64,000 nucleotides of DNA, taken from the NCBI GenBank assembly GCA_017453565.1, contig JAFTEQ010000036.1:1-64000 (forward strand), written 5' to 3'. Position numbers and translations under genes: made by a program. Shown here in pieces: positions 17,281-27,455 of this stretch. Under the pieces are notes generated by a model, which was given only the letters and a program-made list of their open reading frames with translations, was not told where the DNA came from and searched no databases. This DNA comes from Bacteroidales bacterium (GTDB lineage Bacteria; Bacteroidota; Bacteroidia; Bacteroidales; UBA932). Position 1 is the first letter of the stretch. Each line of letters begins with the position of its first letter.

Positions 17281-19250
17281 AGAAGATCTATCAAACAGAC
17301 CCCTGGCTGGAGCCGTACCGTGACGCCATCGAGGCGCGGCACGCACGGATCCTCGCCGCCCGCGAAAAACTGATGGCTTCGGTGGGTGCGAAGGACCGGC
17401 TTTCCGACGCTGCCGTCAACCACCTCTACTACGGTCTGCACAGGGAGAAGGAGTGCTGGGTCTTCCGCGAGTGGGCGCCGAGTGCCACGCGCATCTGCAT
17501 CATCGGTACCTTCAACAACTGGAAACGCACGGCGGCCTGGGAACTTCAGCCGCTGGGCGACGGCAACTGGGAATTGTCGGTCCCGCTCCTGTTCCTGCGC
17601 CACGGAGAACTCTACAAACTCTGGATCGAGTGGCCGGGGGGCGGGGGAGAGCGGCTTCCGGCCTACGTTACGCGTGCCGTACAGGATCCTGAAACAAAGG
17701 CTTTCTGCGCCCAGGTCTGGGATCCGGCGCCCTATGAATGGAAACACGGCAGGGTGGGCCGCAGACCCCATCCCTTTATCTATGAGTGCCACATCGGGAT
17801 GAGTTCCGAAGAGGAGAAGGTGGCCTCGTTCGACGATTTCCGCCTGAAGGTCCTGCCCCGGGTGAAAGCCCTGGGCTATGATGTGCTTCAGGTCATGGCC
17901 TTGCAGGAACATCCCTATTACGGGTCGTTCGGTTATCAGGTGTCCAATTTCTTCGCGCTCAGTTCGCGTTTCGGCACGCCCGAGCAGTTCAAGTCCCTGG
18001 TGGACGCCGCGCACGGCCTGGGCATCGCCGTCATTATGGATATCGTCCATTCGCACGCGGTGAGCAACGACCTGGAGGGCCTGAGCCATTTCGACGGGCG
18101 CGACGACCTCTACTTCTATCCGGCCCCGCAGGGCTATCACCCCGCCTGGGGTTCCCGCTGCTTCGACTACGGAAAGGACGAAGTGAAGTACTTCCTGCTC
18201 TCCAACTGCAAATACTGGATGGAAGAGTACCGGCTCGACGGTTTCCGTTTCGACGGGGTCACCTCCATGCTCTACTGGGACCACGGCCTGGGCACCGATT
18301 TCGGGAACTACGAACTCTATTTCAACCAGGGGGTCGACGAAAACGCCGTCACCTATCTGGCGCTGGCCAATATGCTGGTGCACGAAATCGACCCCGCCGC
18401 CATCACCATCGCCGAAGACGTCTCCGGAATGGCCGGCCTGGCGGCGCCCTTCGAGGCGGGGGGCGTGGGCTTCGACTTCCGCATGGCCATGGGTGTGGCC
18501 GATCACTGGATCAAGTGGATCAAGGAGCGCAGCGACGAGGAATGGAGCCCCGGCGAGATCTGGTGGGAACTCACCAACAAGCGCTCCGACGAGAAGACCG
18601 TGAGCTACGCCGAGTGTCACGACCAGGCCCTGGTGGGCGACAAGACGCTCATCTTCCGTCTCATCGACAAGGAGATGTATTTCTCCATGCAGAAAGGCTC
18701 GCAGAACCTCACGGTCGACCGCGGCGTGGCCCTGCACAAACTCATCCGTCTGGTTACGGCCGCCACGGCCGGCGACGGCTACCTCAATTTCATGGGGAAC
18801 GAATTCGGGCATCCCGAGTGGATCGATTTCCCGCGCGAGGGCAACGGCTGGTCGTTCGCCCACGCCCGTCGGCTCTGGTCGATCGCCGACAATCCGGACC
18901 TGCGCTATGGCTGCCTGCAGGCGTTCGACGCGGCTATGGTGCACCTGCTCAAGACGGAGCGCGTGCTTTCGGCCCGTCCGGAATTGCTGCGTGCCGATGA
19001 AGAAAAGAAAATCTTGATATTCAGCCGGAAGAATTGTATCTTTGCATTCAACTTCAACGCGACAGCGTCTTTTGAAAACTATGGCTTCCCCGTGTCCGAC
19101 GGGACATTCGACCTGGTCCTGCATTCCGATGCACCTGAATTCGACGGCTTCGGCCGGCTCAGGAACGGAGAGGAACATGTCGCTGTGGGCGGAACGCTCC
19201 GCCTCTATCTGCCGAGCCGCTGCGCCATCGTGCTGAAAAAACGGAAATGA
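17277..19250 (+). CDS. glgB: 1,4-alpha-glucan branching enzyme
   Basis: 657 aa, GH13. It introduces alpha-1,6 branches in glycogen. An N-terminal CBM48-like domain (about 55-150) precedes the barrel. Nucleophile Asp326 in FRFDGVTSM, acid/base Glu380 in IAEDVSG and the transition-state Asp449 in ECHDQALVG are in place. A C-terminal all-beta domain follows. It is the first gene of the glycogen cluster. Confidence 0.95.
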   Translation: MKKIYQTDPWLEPYRDAIEARHARILAAREKLMASVGAKDRLSDAAVNHLYYGLHREKECWVFREWAPSATRICIIGTFNNWKRTAAWELQPLGDGNWELSVPLLFLRHGELYKLWIEWPGGGGERLPAYVTRAVQDPETKAFCAQVWDPAPYEWKHGRVGRRPHPFIYECHIGMSSEEEKVASFDDFRLKVLPRVKALGYDVLQVMALQEHPYYGSFGYQVSNFFALSSRFGTPEQFKSLVDAAHGLGIAVIMDIVHSHAVSNDLEGLSHFDGRDDLYFYPAPQGYHPAWGSRCFDYGKDEVKYFLLSNCKYWMEEYRLDGFRFDGVTSMLYWDHGLGTDFGNYELYFNQGVDENAVTYLALANMLVHEIDPAAITIAEDVSGMAGLAAPFEAGGVGFDFRMAMGVADHWIKWIKERSDEEWSPGEIWWELTNKRSDEKTVSYAECHDQALVGDKTLIFRLIDKEMYFSMQKGSQNLTVDRGVALHKLIRLVTAATAGDGYLNFMGNEFGHPEWIDFPREGNGWSFAHARRLWSIADNPDLRYGCLQAFDAAMVHLLKTERVLSARPELLRADEEKKILIFSRKNCIFAFNFNATASFENYGFPVSDGTFDLVLHSDAPEFDGFGRLRNGEEHVAVGGTLRLYLPSRCAIVLKKRK

Positions 19251-19251
19251 T

Positions 19252-21189
19252 ATGGCATTCTTAAAATTCAACAAAGCCGAGCTCGTCAACCTCTCTTATT
19301 CGCTCAAGCGCGAAATCGTCTGTGCCGGCAAGACGGGTGCCTACTGCAACACCTCCATCGTGACCTGCAACACCCGCCGCTACCACGGCCTGCTTTCCGT
19401 TACGCTCGACCGTTTCGGCGGAGACAAGTTCCTCCTGCTCTCTTCGCTCGACGAATCGCTCCTGGTGGGCGGCAAACAGTTCAACCTGGGCATCCACTGC
19501 TACGGCGACGTGTACGAACCCCGCGGCCACAAGTACGTGGTGGATTTCGAGGCCGATCCCGTGCCCTGCATCACCTACAAGGTGGGGGAGGTGGTCTTCC
19601 GCAAGAGCATCCTGCTCCTGCCCGGCAAGGACCAGGTCCTGCTCCGCTATGAACTCCTGGCGGCGCCTTCGGCCGTGACGCTCCAGCTGCGTCCGTTCCT
19701 GGCCTTCCGCAACATCCACGCGCTCACCTGCCGCAACGACGAGGCTTTCACCGGCTACACCCCGGTGCAGAACGGCGCTTCGTTCCGGCTCTACGCCAAT
19801 TTCCCCAACCTGGTGCTCCAGACCTCCGGGAAGGCGTTCGCCTACCGGCATCAGCCCTGCTGGTACAACCAGATTACCTATTCCGACGAATACCGCCGTG
19901 GCTTCGACTGCAAGGAAGACCTGCTGGTGCCCGGCTGGTTCGAGGGAACGCTCCGTCCGGGTTCCTCCCTCATCTTCTCGGCCTCGCTGCAGGAGGAGAA
20001 TCCGCAGGCTTTCACCCGCACCTTCGACGCCACGCTGCGCCGCCTGCCCAAGGTGGAGCACTGGCGGGAGCAGCTGGTCCGCTGGGCCGACCTCTTCATC
20101 TGCGCGCACAACGGACGGAAGAAAATTACCGCCGGGTTCTCCTGGATGTACACGGGTCTCTTGCGTGAAACCCTCGTGGCCCTGCCGGGCCTCACGCTCT
20201 ATGCGAACGGAGATACGGCTTCCTTCGAGGAGATTCTCGACAACCTCATCGCCGACGAGCAGGAACGCCTGTTCCGGCGCACCACGCAGGTGGAAGCGCC
20301 CCTGTACCTGGCCAGCGTGCTGCAGGCCTACATCGAGTTCGGCGCCGACCCGCGCCGGGTGTGGAAGAAGTACGGCGTGATCGTGCGCGGCATCATCGAG
20401 AGCTATCTGCCCGGAGAACGCCGGGAAGTGACGATGCACCCCAACGGTTTGCTCTGGGCGCAGGCCGACCGGGTGGCCCTTTCGTGGATGAACGCCTACA
20501 TCGGGGGCAATCCGGTTACCGAACGCGCCGGCTACCAGGTGGAGACCAATGCGCTCTGGTACGACTCCGTCTGTTTCGCCGTGGAGATGGAATCGCGGTA
20601 CGGTTCGCCCGCAAGCGAGTTCGTCTCGCGCTGGTCGGAGATCCGCGACCTCATCCTCGCCAACTTCCAGAAGACCTTCTGGAACGAGGAGGCGGGCTGC
20701 CTTGCCGACTACGTGGACCGCGACGGGCAGAACCGGGACATCCGTCCCAACCAGCTCTTCGCCATCTGGGTGCGGCATTCACCGGTGGACGAGGAACTTT
20801 TCCCGTCCATCCTGCGTGTCATAGACAACGAGCTGGTGACGGCCCGGGGCATCCGGACCCTGTCGCCGCGCGACGTAAAATACAAGGGCGTCTACGAAGG
20901 CTCCCAGATCGACCGCGACCTGGCCTATCACCAGGGATGCACCCGTCCGTTCCTGCTCGAGCACTACGTGGACGTCTGCTTCCGCGTGAAGGGGCCCCGT
21001 TTCTGGAAAAAGGCGGAATGGCTCTGCGAGGGCTTCTACGAGGACCTTTCCAAACACGGAGTGGGCGCGTTCTCCGAACTGTACGACGGCGATCCGCCCC
21101 AGGAACCGCACGGGGCCGTGGCCTCCGCGCTCAGCACCGCCGCCCTGCTGGCCGTCGATTACCGGATGCGGAAAAACAAGGAGGATTAG
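19252..21189 (+). CDS. glycogen debranching enzyme (amylo-alpha-1,6-glucosidase type)
   Basis: 645 aa. It has an N-terminal beta-sandwich (about 1-230, containing TRRYHGLLSV) and a C-terminal alpha/alpha barrel (about 270-640) like GH133 amylo-1,6-glucosidases, with AYIGGNPVTERAGYQVETNA and CTRPFLLEHY in the active-site half. It hydrolyses alpha-1,6 branch points in glycogen breakdown. It lies one base after glgB. Confidence 0.92.
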   Translation: MAFLKFNKAELVNLSYSLKREIVCAGKTGAYCNTSIVTCNTRRYHGLLSVTLDRFGGDKFLLLSSLDESLLVGGKQFNLGIHCYGDVYEPRGHKYVVDFEADPVPCITYKVGEVVFRKSILLLPGKDQVLLRYELLAAPSAVTLQLRPFLAFRNIHALTCRNDEAFTGYTPVQNGASFRLYANFPNLVLQTSGKAFAYRHQPCWYNQITYSDEYRRGFDCKEDLLVPGWFEGTLRPGSSLIFSASLQEENPQAFTRTFDATLRRLPKVEHWREQLVRWADLFICAHNGRKKITAGFSWMYTGLLRETLVALPGLTLYANGDTASFEEILDNLIADEQERLFRRTTQVEAPLYLASVLQAYIEFGADPRRVWKKYGVIVRGIIESYLPGERREVTMHPNGLLWAQADRVALSWMNAYIGGNPVTERAGYQVETNALWYDSVCFAVEMESRYGSPASEFVSRWSEIRDLILANFQKTFWNEEAGCLADYVDRDGQNRDIRPNQLFAIWVRHSPVDEELFPSILRVIDNELVTARGIRTLSPRDVKYKGVYEGSQIDRDLAYHQGCTRPFLLEHYVDVCFRVKGPRFWKKAEWLCEGFYEDLSKHGVGAFSELYDGDPPQEPHGAVASALSTAALLAVDYRMRKNKED

Positions 21190-21191
21190 TT

Positions 21192-22487
21192 ATGCGTGTA
21201 TTAATGTTTGGTTGGGAGTTTCCGCCCCACATCGCCGGCGGGCTCGGTACCGCTTGCGAGGGTATCGTGAAGGGCCTTGCGCACAACGGGGTGGAAACCC
21301 TGTTCGTGATGCCCTCCGCCTCGGGCGACGAGGATCAGTCGGCGACCACCATCATCAACGCTTCCGACGTGGCGGTGGACACCTTTACCCACACGGTCGA
21401 CGAATTCCTGGACCGGGTGAAGTTCGTGCACATCGGCTCCAACCTCATCCCCTACGCCGACCCTGAGGAGTTCTCGCGCCTCGTCGAGGAGGAACGCAGC
21501 CGCCAGGTGGAGGATTTCCGCGTCCAGTACGGACAGAAATACAAGTTTTCGGGCAAGTACGGCGCCAATCTCCTGGAGGAGGTGGCCCGTTACGCCATGG
21601 TGGCCGGCACCATCGCTATGCAGCGGCGCGACGAGTTCGACATCATCCACGCCCATGACTGGCTCACCTACCTGGCCGGCATCGCCGCCAAGGAACTCAC
21701 GGGCAAGCCGCTCGTGGTGCACGTGCACGCCACCTCTTTCGACCGGGGTACCGACGATATGGTGGACAGCCGCGTCTACGCCATAGAGAAACGGGGTATG
21801 GAAGCGGCCGACCGCGTGGTTACCGTGAGCGACCTCACCCGCCGGATCGTCATCAACCGCTACGGCATCGATCCCGCCAAGGTGGTGACGGTGCACAATG
21901 CCGTCGATTTCAGCGGCCGCAGTACGGTTGAGGTGGAACGCGGCGTCAAGGACAAGGTGGTCACCTTCCTGGGCCGCATCACCTTCCAGAAAGGGCCGGA
22001 GTACTTCATTGAAGCGGCCGCCAAGGTGCTCAAGCGCACCAAGGGCGTGCGTTTCGTCATGGCCGGTAGCGGCGATATGATGAATCGCTGCATCCGGCAG
22101 GTGGCCCGGCTGGGCATTTCGGACCGCTTCCACTTCACGGGTTTCCTGCGCGGAGCCGAGGTGCAGCACATCTTCGCCCTGTCCGACGTGTACATCATGC
22201 CCAGTGTGTCGGAGCCGTTCGGCATCTCCCCGCTCGAAGCTATGCGCACTGGTGTTCCGTCCATCATCTCCCACCAGAGCGGCGCCGCCGAGGTGCTGCG
22301 CTATGCCCTCAAGGTCGATTTCTGGGACGTGGACGCGATGGCCGACGACATCTACGCCCTGCTCAAATACCCGGCGCTCTCCCGCTTCGCCGCCGCCCAG
22401 GGCTACGACGAGGTGAACGCCCTCAAATGGAACGGGGCCACGGCCAAACTCAAGGAGGTTTACGAATCTGTCTTAAATCAGGAGTGA
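21192..22487 (+). CDS. glycogen synthase (GT4/GT5-type glycosyltransferase)
   Basis: 431 aa with two Rossmann domains. It begins FGWEFPPHIAGGLGTACEG, carries the donor-site GRITFQKGPEYFIEAA and ends with SEPFGISPLEAMRTGVPS. The frame is open upstream in shadow; ATG 21192 gives the correct N-terminus. Bacteroidetes commonly carry this short glycogen synthase beside debranching enzyme and GH57. Most likely it elongates alpha-1,4-glucan from a nucleotide-glucose donor. Confidence 0.9.
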   Translation: MRVLMFGWEFPPHIAGGLGTACEGIVKGLAHNGVETLFVMPSASGDEDQSATTIINASDVAVDTFTHTVDEFLDRVKFVHIGSNLIPYADPEEFSRLVEEERSRQVEDFRVQYGQKYKFSGKYGANLLEEVARYAMVAGTIAMQRRDEFDIIHAHDWLTYLAGIAAKELTGKPLVVHVHATSFDRGTDDMVDSRVYAIEKRGMEAADRVVTVSDLTRRIVINRYGIDPAKVVTVHNAVDFSGRSTVEVERGVKDKVVTFLGRITFQKGPEYFIEAAAKVLKRTKGVRFVMAGSGDMMNRCIRQVARLGISDRFHFTGFLRGAEVQHIFALSDVYIMPSVSEPFGISPLEAMRTGVPSIISHQSGAAEVLRYALKVDFWDVDAMADDIYALLKYPALSRFAAAQGYDEVNALKWNGATAKLKEVYESVLNQE

Positions 22488-22488
22488 T

Positions 22489-23685
22489 ATGAAAAAGAGT
22501 GTCTGTCTGTATTTCCAGGTGCACCAGCCTGCGCGTCTGCGCCTGTACCGCTTCTTCGATATCGGCAAAGACTCCCACTACTACGACGACTATGCCAACA
22601 GGACCATTCTGCGCCGGATTGCGCAGCACTGCTACCTGCCCATGAACGAACTGCTGCTCCGCCTGGTGGAGCAGTACAAGGGCAAGTTCAAGTTGGCTTT
22701 CTCCATTTCGGGCAGCGTCATGGAGCAGTTCGACCGCTATGCGCCGGAAGTGCTCGAGAGTTTCCGCAAACTGGCCGCCACCGGCCATGTGGAGTTCCTG
22801 TGCGAGACCTATTATCATTCTCTTTCCTCGCTTGCCTCGCCGGCCGAGTTCCGGCACCAGGTGCTCAAGCACAAGGAAGCCGTGAAGGAGTATTTCGGCG
22901 TGGAACCCGTGACCTTCCGGAATACCGAGCTCATCTACTCCGACAGCATTGGCTCCGAAGTGTGGGACATGGGTTTCAAGACCCTGCTCACCGAGGGCGC
23001 CAAGCACATCCTGGGTTGGAAGAGCCCCGATTTCGTGTACGCCTGCGCCACCCAGCCCAAGCTCAAACTCCTGCTGCGCAACCACGGCCTGAGCGATGAC
23101 ATCGCCTTCCGCTTCTCCGACCGCGGCTGGGACGGCTGGCCCCTCACGGCCGAGAAGTTCCTCGACTGGGTGAAGGGGAGCGACGGCGACATCGTGAACC
23201 TGTTCATGGACTACGAGACCTTCGGCGAGCATCAAAATGCCGACAGCGGCATCTTCGCTTTCATGGAGGCCCTTCCGGGGGCTATCCTTTCCGATGGGAA
23301 CCTGGCTTTCGTCACCCCCGCCGAAGCGGGCCGCAAGCTCTCACCGGTGGACAAGCTCCCCGTACCGGAAGCCATCTCCTGGGCCGACGAAGAGCGCGAC
23401 GTGACCGCCTGGCTGGGCAATGAACTTCAGCAGGAGGCCTTCAACAAGCTCTACGGTCTCACCGAAAAGCTTTCCATCCTGAACGATCCCGTGCTCTGGG
23501 CCGATTTCGGACACCTGCAGGAAAGCGACCACCTGTATTATATGTGCACCAAGTTCTTTTCGGACGGCGACGTGCACAAGTATTTCAATCCCTATGATAC
23601 CCCTTACGAGGCGTTCATCAACTATATGAACGTGCTCAGCGATTTTATAATCAGAGTTAACGAAGCGTATGCAACAAAGAATTGA
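22489..23685 (+). CDS. GH57 alpha-amylase/alpha-glucan-acting enzyme
   Basis: 398 aa. It begins CLYFQVHQPARL, the typical GH57 start. The likely nucleophile Glu147 lies in FRNTELIYSD and the acid/base Asp241 in LFMDYETFGEH. No signal peptide is present, so it acts on intracellular glycogen or maltodextrin. Its 3' end overlaps the phosphorylase start by 17 bases. Confidence 0.92.
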   Translation: MKKSVCLYFQVHQPARLRLYRFFDIGKDSHYYDDYANRTILRRIAQHCYLPMNELLLRLVEQYKGKFKLAFSISGSVMEQFDRYAPEVLESFRKLAATGHVEFLCETYYHSLSSLASPAEFRHQVLKHKEAVKEYFGVEPVTFRNTELIYSDSIGSEVWDMGFKTLLTEGAKHILGWKSPDFVYACATQPKLKLLLRNHGLSDDIAFRFSDRGWDGWPLTAEKFLDWVKGSDGDIVNLFMDYETFGEHQNADSGIFAFMEALPGAILSDGNLAFVTPAEAGRKLSPVDKLPVPEAISWADEERDVTAWLGNELQQEAFNKLYGLTEKLSILNDPVLWADFGHLQESDHLYYMCTKFFSDGDVHKYFNPYDTPYEAFINYMNVLSDFIIRVNEAYATKN

Positions 23686-26230
23686 GTGTGCGGTTCCTTC
23701 GTGGGGCAGTGTCCGCGTGACGCGGCACCTCCCCGGGGAACTCGCCGGACTGGAGACCCTCTGCAAGAATCTCTGGTGGTGCTGGAATGAACGGGCGAAG
23801 GCCCTTTTCAAATATGTCGACGCCACGCTGTGGCACACTTCCGGCCACAATCCCATGGTCATCCTCGACCAGGTGAGCCTGAAGCGTTACCGCCAGCTGG
23901 CGAAGGACGGGGAGTTCATCTCCGCGCTGCGCGGCGTGATGGACGAATTCAATGCCTACATGGCGGAGAAAGCGCGCCGCGGGCATCCCTCCATGGCCTA
24001 CTTCTGCATGGAGTACGGCCTCGACACCTCCCTGAAGATCTATTCCGGCGGCCTGGGCATCCTGGCCGGCGACTACCTCAAGGAGAGCAGCGACATGAAC
24101 GTGAACCTGGTGGCCGTGGGCCTGCTTTACCGCTACGGCTACTTCACGCAGCGGCTCACCCCGCAGGGGAATCAGGTGGCCGACTACAACGCCCAGGACT
24201 TCCTCAAGATTCCGGCGGAACCCGTGCTTGGCGCCGACGGGCAGTGGATCACCGTTTCCATGGCCTTCCCGGGCCGCGATCTGCACGCCCGCGTGTGGAA
24301 AGTGGCGGTGGGCCGCACCGACCTCTACCTGCTCGACACCGACTTTGAAGACAACCTTCCCGAAGACCGGCAGATTACCTATCAGCTCTACGGAGGCGAC
24401 TGGGAGAACCGGCTCAAGCAGGAGATCCTGTTGGGGATCGGTGGCATGCGTGCCCTCAGGGCCGTCGGCCTCCATCCCGAAATCTACCACTGCAACGAAG
24501 GCCACGCCGCTTTCATCGGCCTGGAGCGCCTGCGTGAGTACATGCAGGGGAGCGGCCTCAATTACGCAGAAGCCCTGGAGATGGTGCGCGCCACCGGCCT
24601 GTTCACCACCCACACCCCCGTTCCGGCCGGGCACGACGCCTTCGACGAGCAGATGCTCTATCACTATCTGGGCCATTATCCCGAGCGTTTCGGCATCAGC
24701 TGGAAAGATCTGCTCGACCTGGGCAAGATCCACATCGACAATCCCGAGGAACGTTTCAGCATGAGCGTGCTTGCGGCCAACCTGTCGCAGAACGTCAACG
24801 GCGTGTCGATGCTGCACGGAAAGGTGAGCCAGGATATCTTCGCGCCCATGTATCCGGGTTATCTGCCCGAGGAACTGCACGTGAGTTACGTGACCAACGG
24901 CGTGCATTACCCCACCTGGTGCGCCAAGGAGTGGAAGGCCGTCCACGCCCGTGTCTTCGGTCCGGAATTCCAGACCCATCATTACGACAAACGCTGTTTC
25001 GGTGGTATCTACAATGTTTCCGACGAAGAGGTATGGGAGACCCGCAGGCTGGTGAAACACGAACTGTTCCAGTCGCTGCGCGAGCGCCTTTCCGACCCGA
25101 ACCAGTGCAGCCATTATTCGCCCAGCCAGATCGTGACCATCCGCAAGCGCCTGAGCGAGGATGTGCTCACCATCGGATTCGCCCGCCGTTTCGCAACCTA
25201 CAAGCGGGCCACCCTGCTGTTCAGCGACCTCGACCGGCTCGACGCCATTGTGAACAATCCCGAGCGTCCGGTGCAGTTCATCTTCGCCGGCAAGGCCCAT
25301 CCGGCCGACGGTGCGGGTCAGGACCTTATCAAGCAGATCGTGGAAATCTCCAAGCAAGACCGCTTCCTGGGCCGCATCATTTTCGTGCCGGGCTACGACA
25401 TCACCCTGGCCAAACGGCTCGTGCAGGGGGTGGATGTGTGGCTCAACAATCCCACGCGCCCGCAGGAAGCTTCCGGCACTTCGGGAGAGAAGGCCGCCAT
25501 GAACGGCGTGATGCATTTCTCGGTGCTCGACGGATGGTGGGTGGAAGGTTATCAGGAAGGCTGCGGCTGGGCCCTGCCCCAGGAGGCGGTTTACGAGGAC
25601 TGGAATTACCAGAACGAACTCGATTCGGCGACCATCTACACCATCATCGAGAACGAAATCGCTCCCTGCTACTACAACCGTGATAAGTCCTCGGGGCGCA
25701 GCGCCGAGTGGATCTCGTACATCAAGAACACCATCGCCCGGGTGGCGAGCAACTTCACCACCAACCGGATGATGGAAGACTACTGCATCCAATACTATCA
25801 GCCGCAGTACGACCGCGCCCGGATGCTCTCCGCCGACAATTTCGCGCAGGCCCGTGCCATCGCGGCCTGGAAGGCGCGCGTGTCGGAGGCCTGGGACAGG
25901 ATGGAAGTCCGTTCCTACACCCGTCCGGGGGCCGATTACTCCCTCTCGCAGGAGCATCCGCTTCAGAGCGAGGTGGTGCTCGACCTGGCCGGTCTCTCGC
26001 CGGAAGACATCGGCGTGGAGATGCTTTTCGCCACCTCCGACCGGAAAGGCCGCCTGCACATCCAGGAGTGTTTCCCCTTCGAGCTGGTTTCCTTTGAGGG
26101 CGGGGTGGCCACCTACCGCACCGCCGTACTGCCGGAACGGACCGGTATGTACCAGGTGGGCACGCGCATCTTCGCTACTCATCCGCTTCTGCCGCACCGG
26201 CAGGATTTCCCGCTCGTGAAATGGCTGTAG
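23669..26230 (+). CDS. glgP: alpha-glucan (glycogen) phosphorylase
   Basis: 853 aa, GT35, of the TIGR02094-like alpha-glucan phosphorylase branch. It releases glucose 1-phosphate from glycogen. The PLP lysine is Lys608 in TSGEKAAMNG; CNEGHAAF and THTPVPAGHD segments are present. The C-terminal extension (about 760-853) is a beta-rich domain usual for this branch. The overlap with GH57 on the 5' side and ribF on the 3' side shows tight operon packing. Confidence 0.94.
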   Translation: MQQRIECAVPSWGSVRVTRHLPGELAGLETLCKNLWWCWNERAKALFKYVDATLWHTSGHNPMVILDQVSLKRYRQLAKDGEFISALRGVMDEFNAYMAEKARRGHPSMAYFCMEYGLDTSLKIYSGGLGILAGDYLKESSDMNVNLVAVGLLYRYGYFTQRLTPQGNQVADYNAQDFLKIPAEPVLGADGQWITVSMAFPGRDLHARVWKVAVGRTDLYLLDTDFEDNLPEDRQITYQLYGGDWENRLKQEILLGIGGMRALRAVGLHPEIYHCNEGHAAFIGLERLREYMQGSGLNYAEALEMVRATGLFTTHTPVPAGHDAFDEQMLYHYLGHYPERFGISWKDLLDLGKIHIDNPEERFSMSVLAANLSQNVNGVSMLHGKVSQDIFAPMYPGYLPEELHVSYVTNGVHYPTWCAKEWKAVHARVFGPEFQTHHYDKRCFGGIYNVSDEEVWETRRLVKHELFQSLRERLSDPNQCSHYSPSQIVTIRKRLSEDVLTIGFARRFATYKRATLLFSDLDRLDAIVNNPERPVQFIFAGKAHPADGAGQDLIKQIVEISKQDRFLGRIIFVPGYDITLAKRLVQGVDVWLNNPTRPQEASGTSGEKAAMNGVMHFSVLDGWWVEGYQEGCGWALPQEAVYEDWNYQNELDSATIYTIIENEIAPCYYNRDKSSGRSAEWISYIKNTIARVASNFTTNRMMEDYCIQYYQPQYDRARMLSADNFAQARAIAAWKARVSEAWDRMEVRSYTRPGADYSLSQEHPLQSEVVLDLAGLSPEDIGVEMLFATSDRKGRLHIQECFPFELVSFEGGVATYRTAVLPERTGMYQVGTRIFATHPLLPHRQDFPLVKWL

Positions 26231-27099
26231 TCGCGACCGGCTTCTTCGACGGCGTCCACCTCGGACACCGTCTCGTCCTCGACGCCCTGCAAAAGGAAGC
26301 GCGGCGCCGGGGCGAGGAAGCCGTCGTGCTCACGTTCTGGCCGCATCCGCGCCTGGTCCTGGAACCCCCGTCCGATTTCCCTGGGCTGCTGTCCACCTGT
26401 GCGGAGCGCGAGGCCCTGCTGCTTGCCGCCGGTGCCGACCGGGTGGAGACGCTCCCGTTCACGCGTGACTTCGCGGCGCTCTCTGCACGCGATTATCTCG
26501 CTTCGGTGGTGCGCGACCGCTTCGCCGCTTCCGCCGTGGTGCTGGGCTATGACAACCGGCTCGGGGCGGACGGCCTCACGGCCGGGGCCCTTTCGCCGCT
26601 TGCCGCGGAACTGGGACTCGACCTGGTGCTCTGCCCTCCGCTGGCCGGCGGACCGGTGAGTTCCACCCGTATCCGCCGCGCTGTGGCAGCGGGTGACATG
26701 CAGCAGGCTACGGCCCTGCTTGGTCGCCCCCATACCCTTGCCGGCATCGTGGTGCACGGCCGCAAGATCGGCCGCACCATCGGCTATCCCACGGCCAATC
26801 TCCGGCCCGACGAACCCCTCCAGTGCATCCCCGGCGGGGGTGTCTATGCCGTCGACGTGGAGGTGCTGAACCGCAGGTGGAAGGGGATGTGCAATATCGG
26901 CACCCGTCCCACCGTGGGCGGTACGGAACGCACGGTCGAGACCTATATATTCGATTTCGACGCAGATATCTACGACGCCCCCCTGCGTCTGCATTTTCTG
27001 CAGAAAGTGCGCGACGAACACCGTTTCCCCTCGCTCGACGCCCTGCGCGTGCAACTCACCCGCGACGAGGCCGCCATCCGCGCAGTCTTTTCCCGCTAG
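26221..27099 (+). CDS. ribF: bifunctional riboflavin kinase/FAD synthetase
   Basis: 292 aa. It makes FMN and FAD from riboflavin. The N-terminal nucleotidyltransferase has GFFDGVHLGH at 7-16 and the SSTRIR motif; the C-terminal kinase has GRTIGYPTANL and the NIGTRPT segment. It is slightly short: the usual N-terminal 10-15 residues before the GxFDGVHxGH motif are missing, so the start may be right at the overlap with the phosphorylase stop. It is the last core gene before the accessory island. Confidence 0.93.
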   Translation: MAVVATGFFDGVHLGHRLVLDALQKEARRRGEEAVVLTFWPHPRLVLEPPSDFPGLLSTCAEREALLLAAGADRVETLPFTRDFAALSARDYLASVVRDRFAASAVVLGYDNRLGADGLTAGALSPLAAELGLDLVLCPPLAGGPVSSTRIRRAVAAGDMQQATALLGRPHTLAGIVVHGRKIGRTIGYPTANLRPDEPLQCIPGGGVYAVDVEVLNRRWKGMCNIGTRPTVGGTERTVETYIFDFDADIYDAPLRLHFLQKVRDEHRFPSLDALRVQLTRDEAAIRAVFSR

Positions 27100-27100
27100 G

Positions 27101-27141
27101 CCTTTCCGCCGGGGCTCCTTCCATTCTCGCATCTTCGTCCC
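27101..27141. repeat. island-edge repeat, left copy
   Basis: A 22-base block (27120-27141) recurs exactly, in inverted orientation, at 35487-35508. A CCnTTCCGCC block nine bases before it recurs with one mismatch and the same spacing at 35518-35527. The two copies flank the accessory island, one right after ribF and the other right before the next core gene. Confidence 0.7.
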
Positions 27142-27455
27142 CTGCGTTGGCCTCTGTGCCGTGCAGTCCCCCGGGGGAGTTCGCTTCGCTCACCCCACCG
27201 TCTTCGACGGTCCCCCCGCTTCCGTGCCGCGGGTGGCACGTCCCCCGGGGAACTCAGGCCCCAGAGGCCTCCCGGCCGCGTTCCGCCTAGCTGAGTCCCC
27301 GCTTCCGGCGCCGCCTAACTCTTCGCGGTTTTCCTGTGGAGGGCAAAGCATTAAATCATAGTGGTTTACTTGAATGTTGACCCCCTCTCTGACGCGGGGC
27401 CGACAGTATATCATCTCGCGATTAATCAACTAATTATCCTCCACAACACCCTGTA
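27142..27455. other. gene-free GC-rich stretch with short palindromes
   Basis: No convincing gene is seen. Two copies of GTCCCCCGGGG lie near 27177 and 27240, and a perfect hairpin ACCGTC-TTC-GACGGT sits at 27197-27211. It lacks a T run and so is not a clear terminator. From about 27340 the sequence becomes AT-rich. Confidence 0.5.

Noticed and set aside
19038..19045. TATCTTTG box inside the 3' end of glgB
   Set aside because: It could be an internal promoter for the debranching enzyme gene but encodes ordinary residues and has no clear upstream element; not listed as a feature.
27197..27211. Perfect hairpin ACCGTC-TTC-GACGGT as ribF terminator
   Set aside because: No T run follows on either strand, and it lies about 100 bases beyond the stop.
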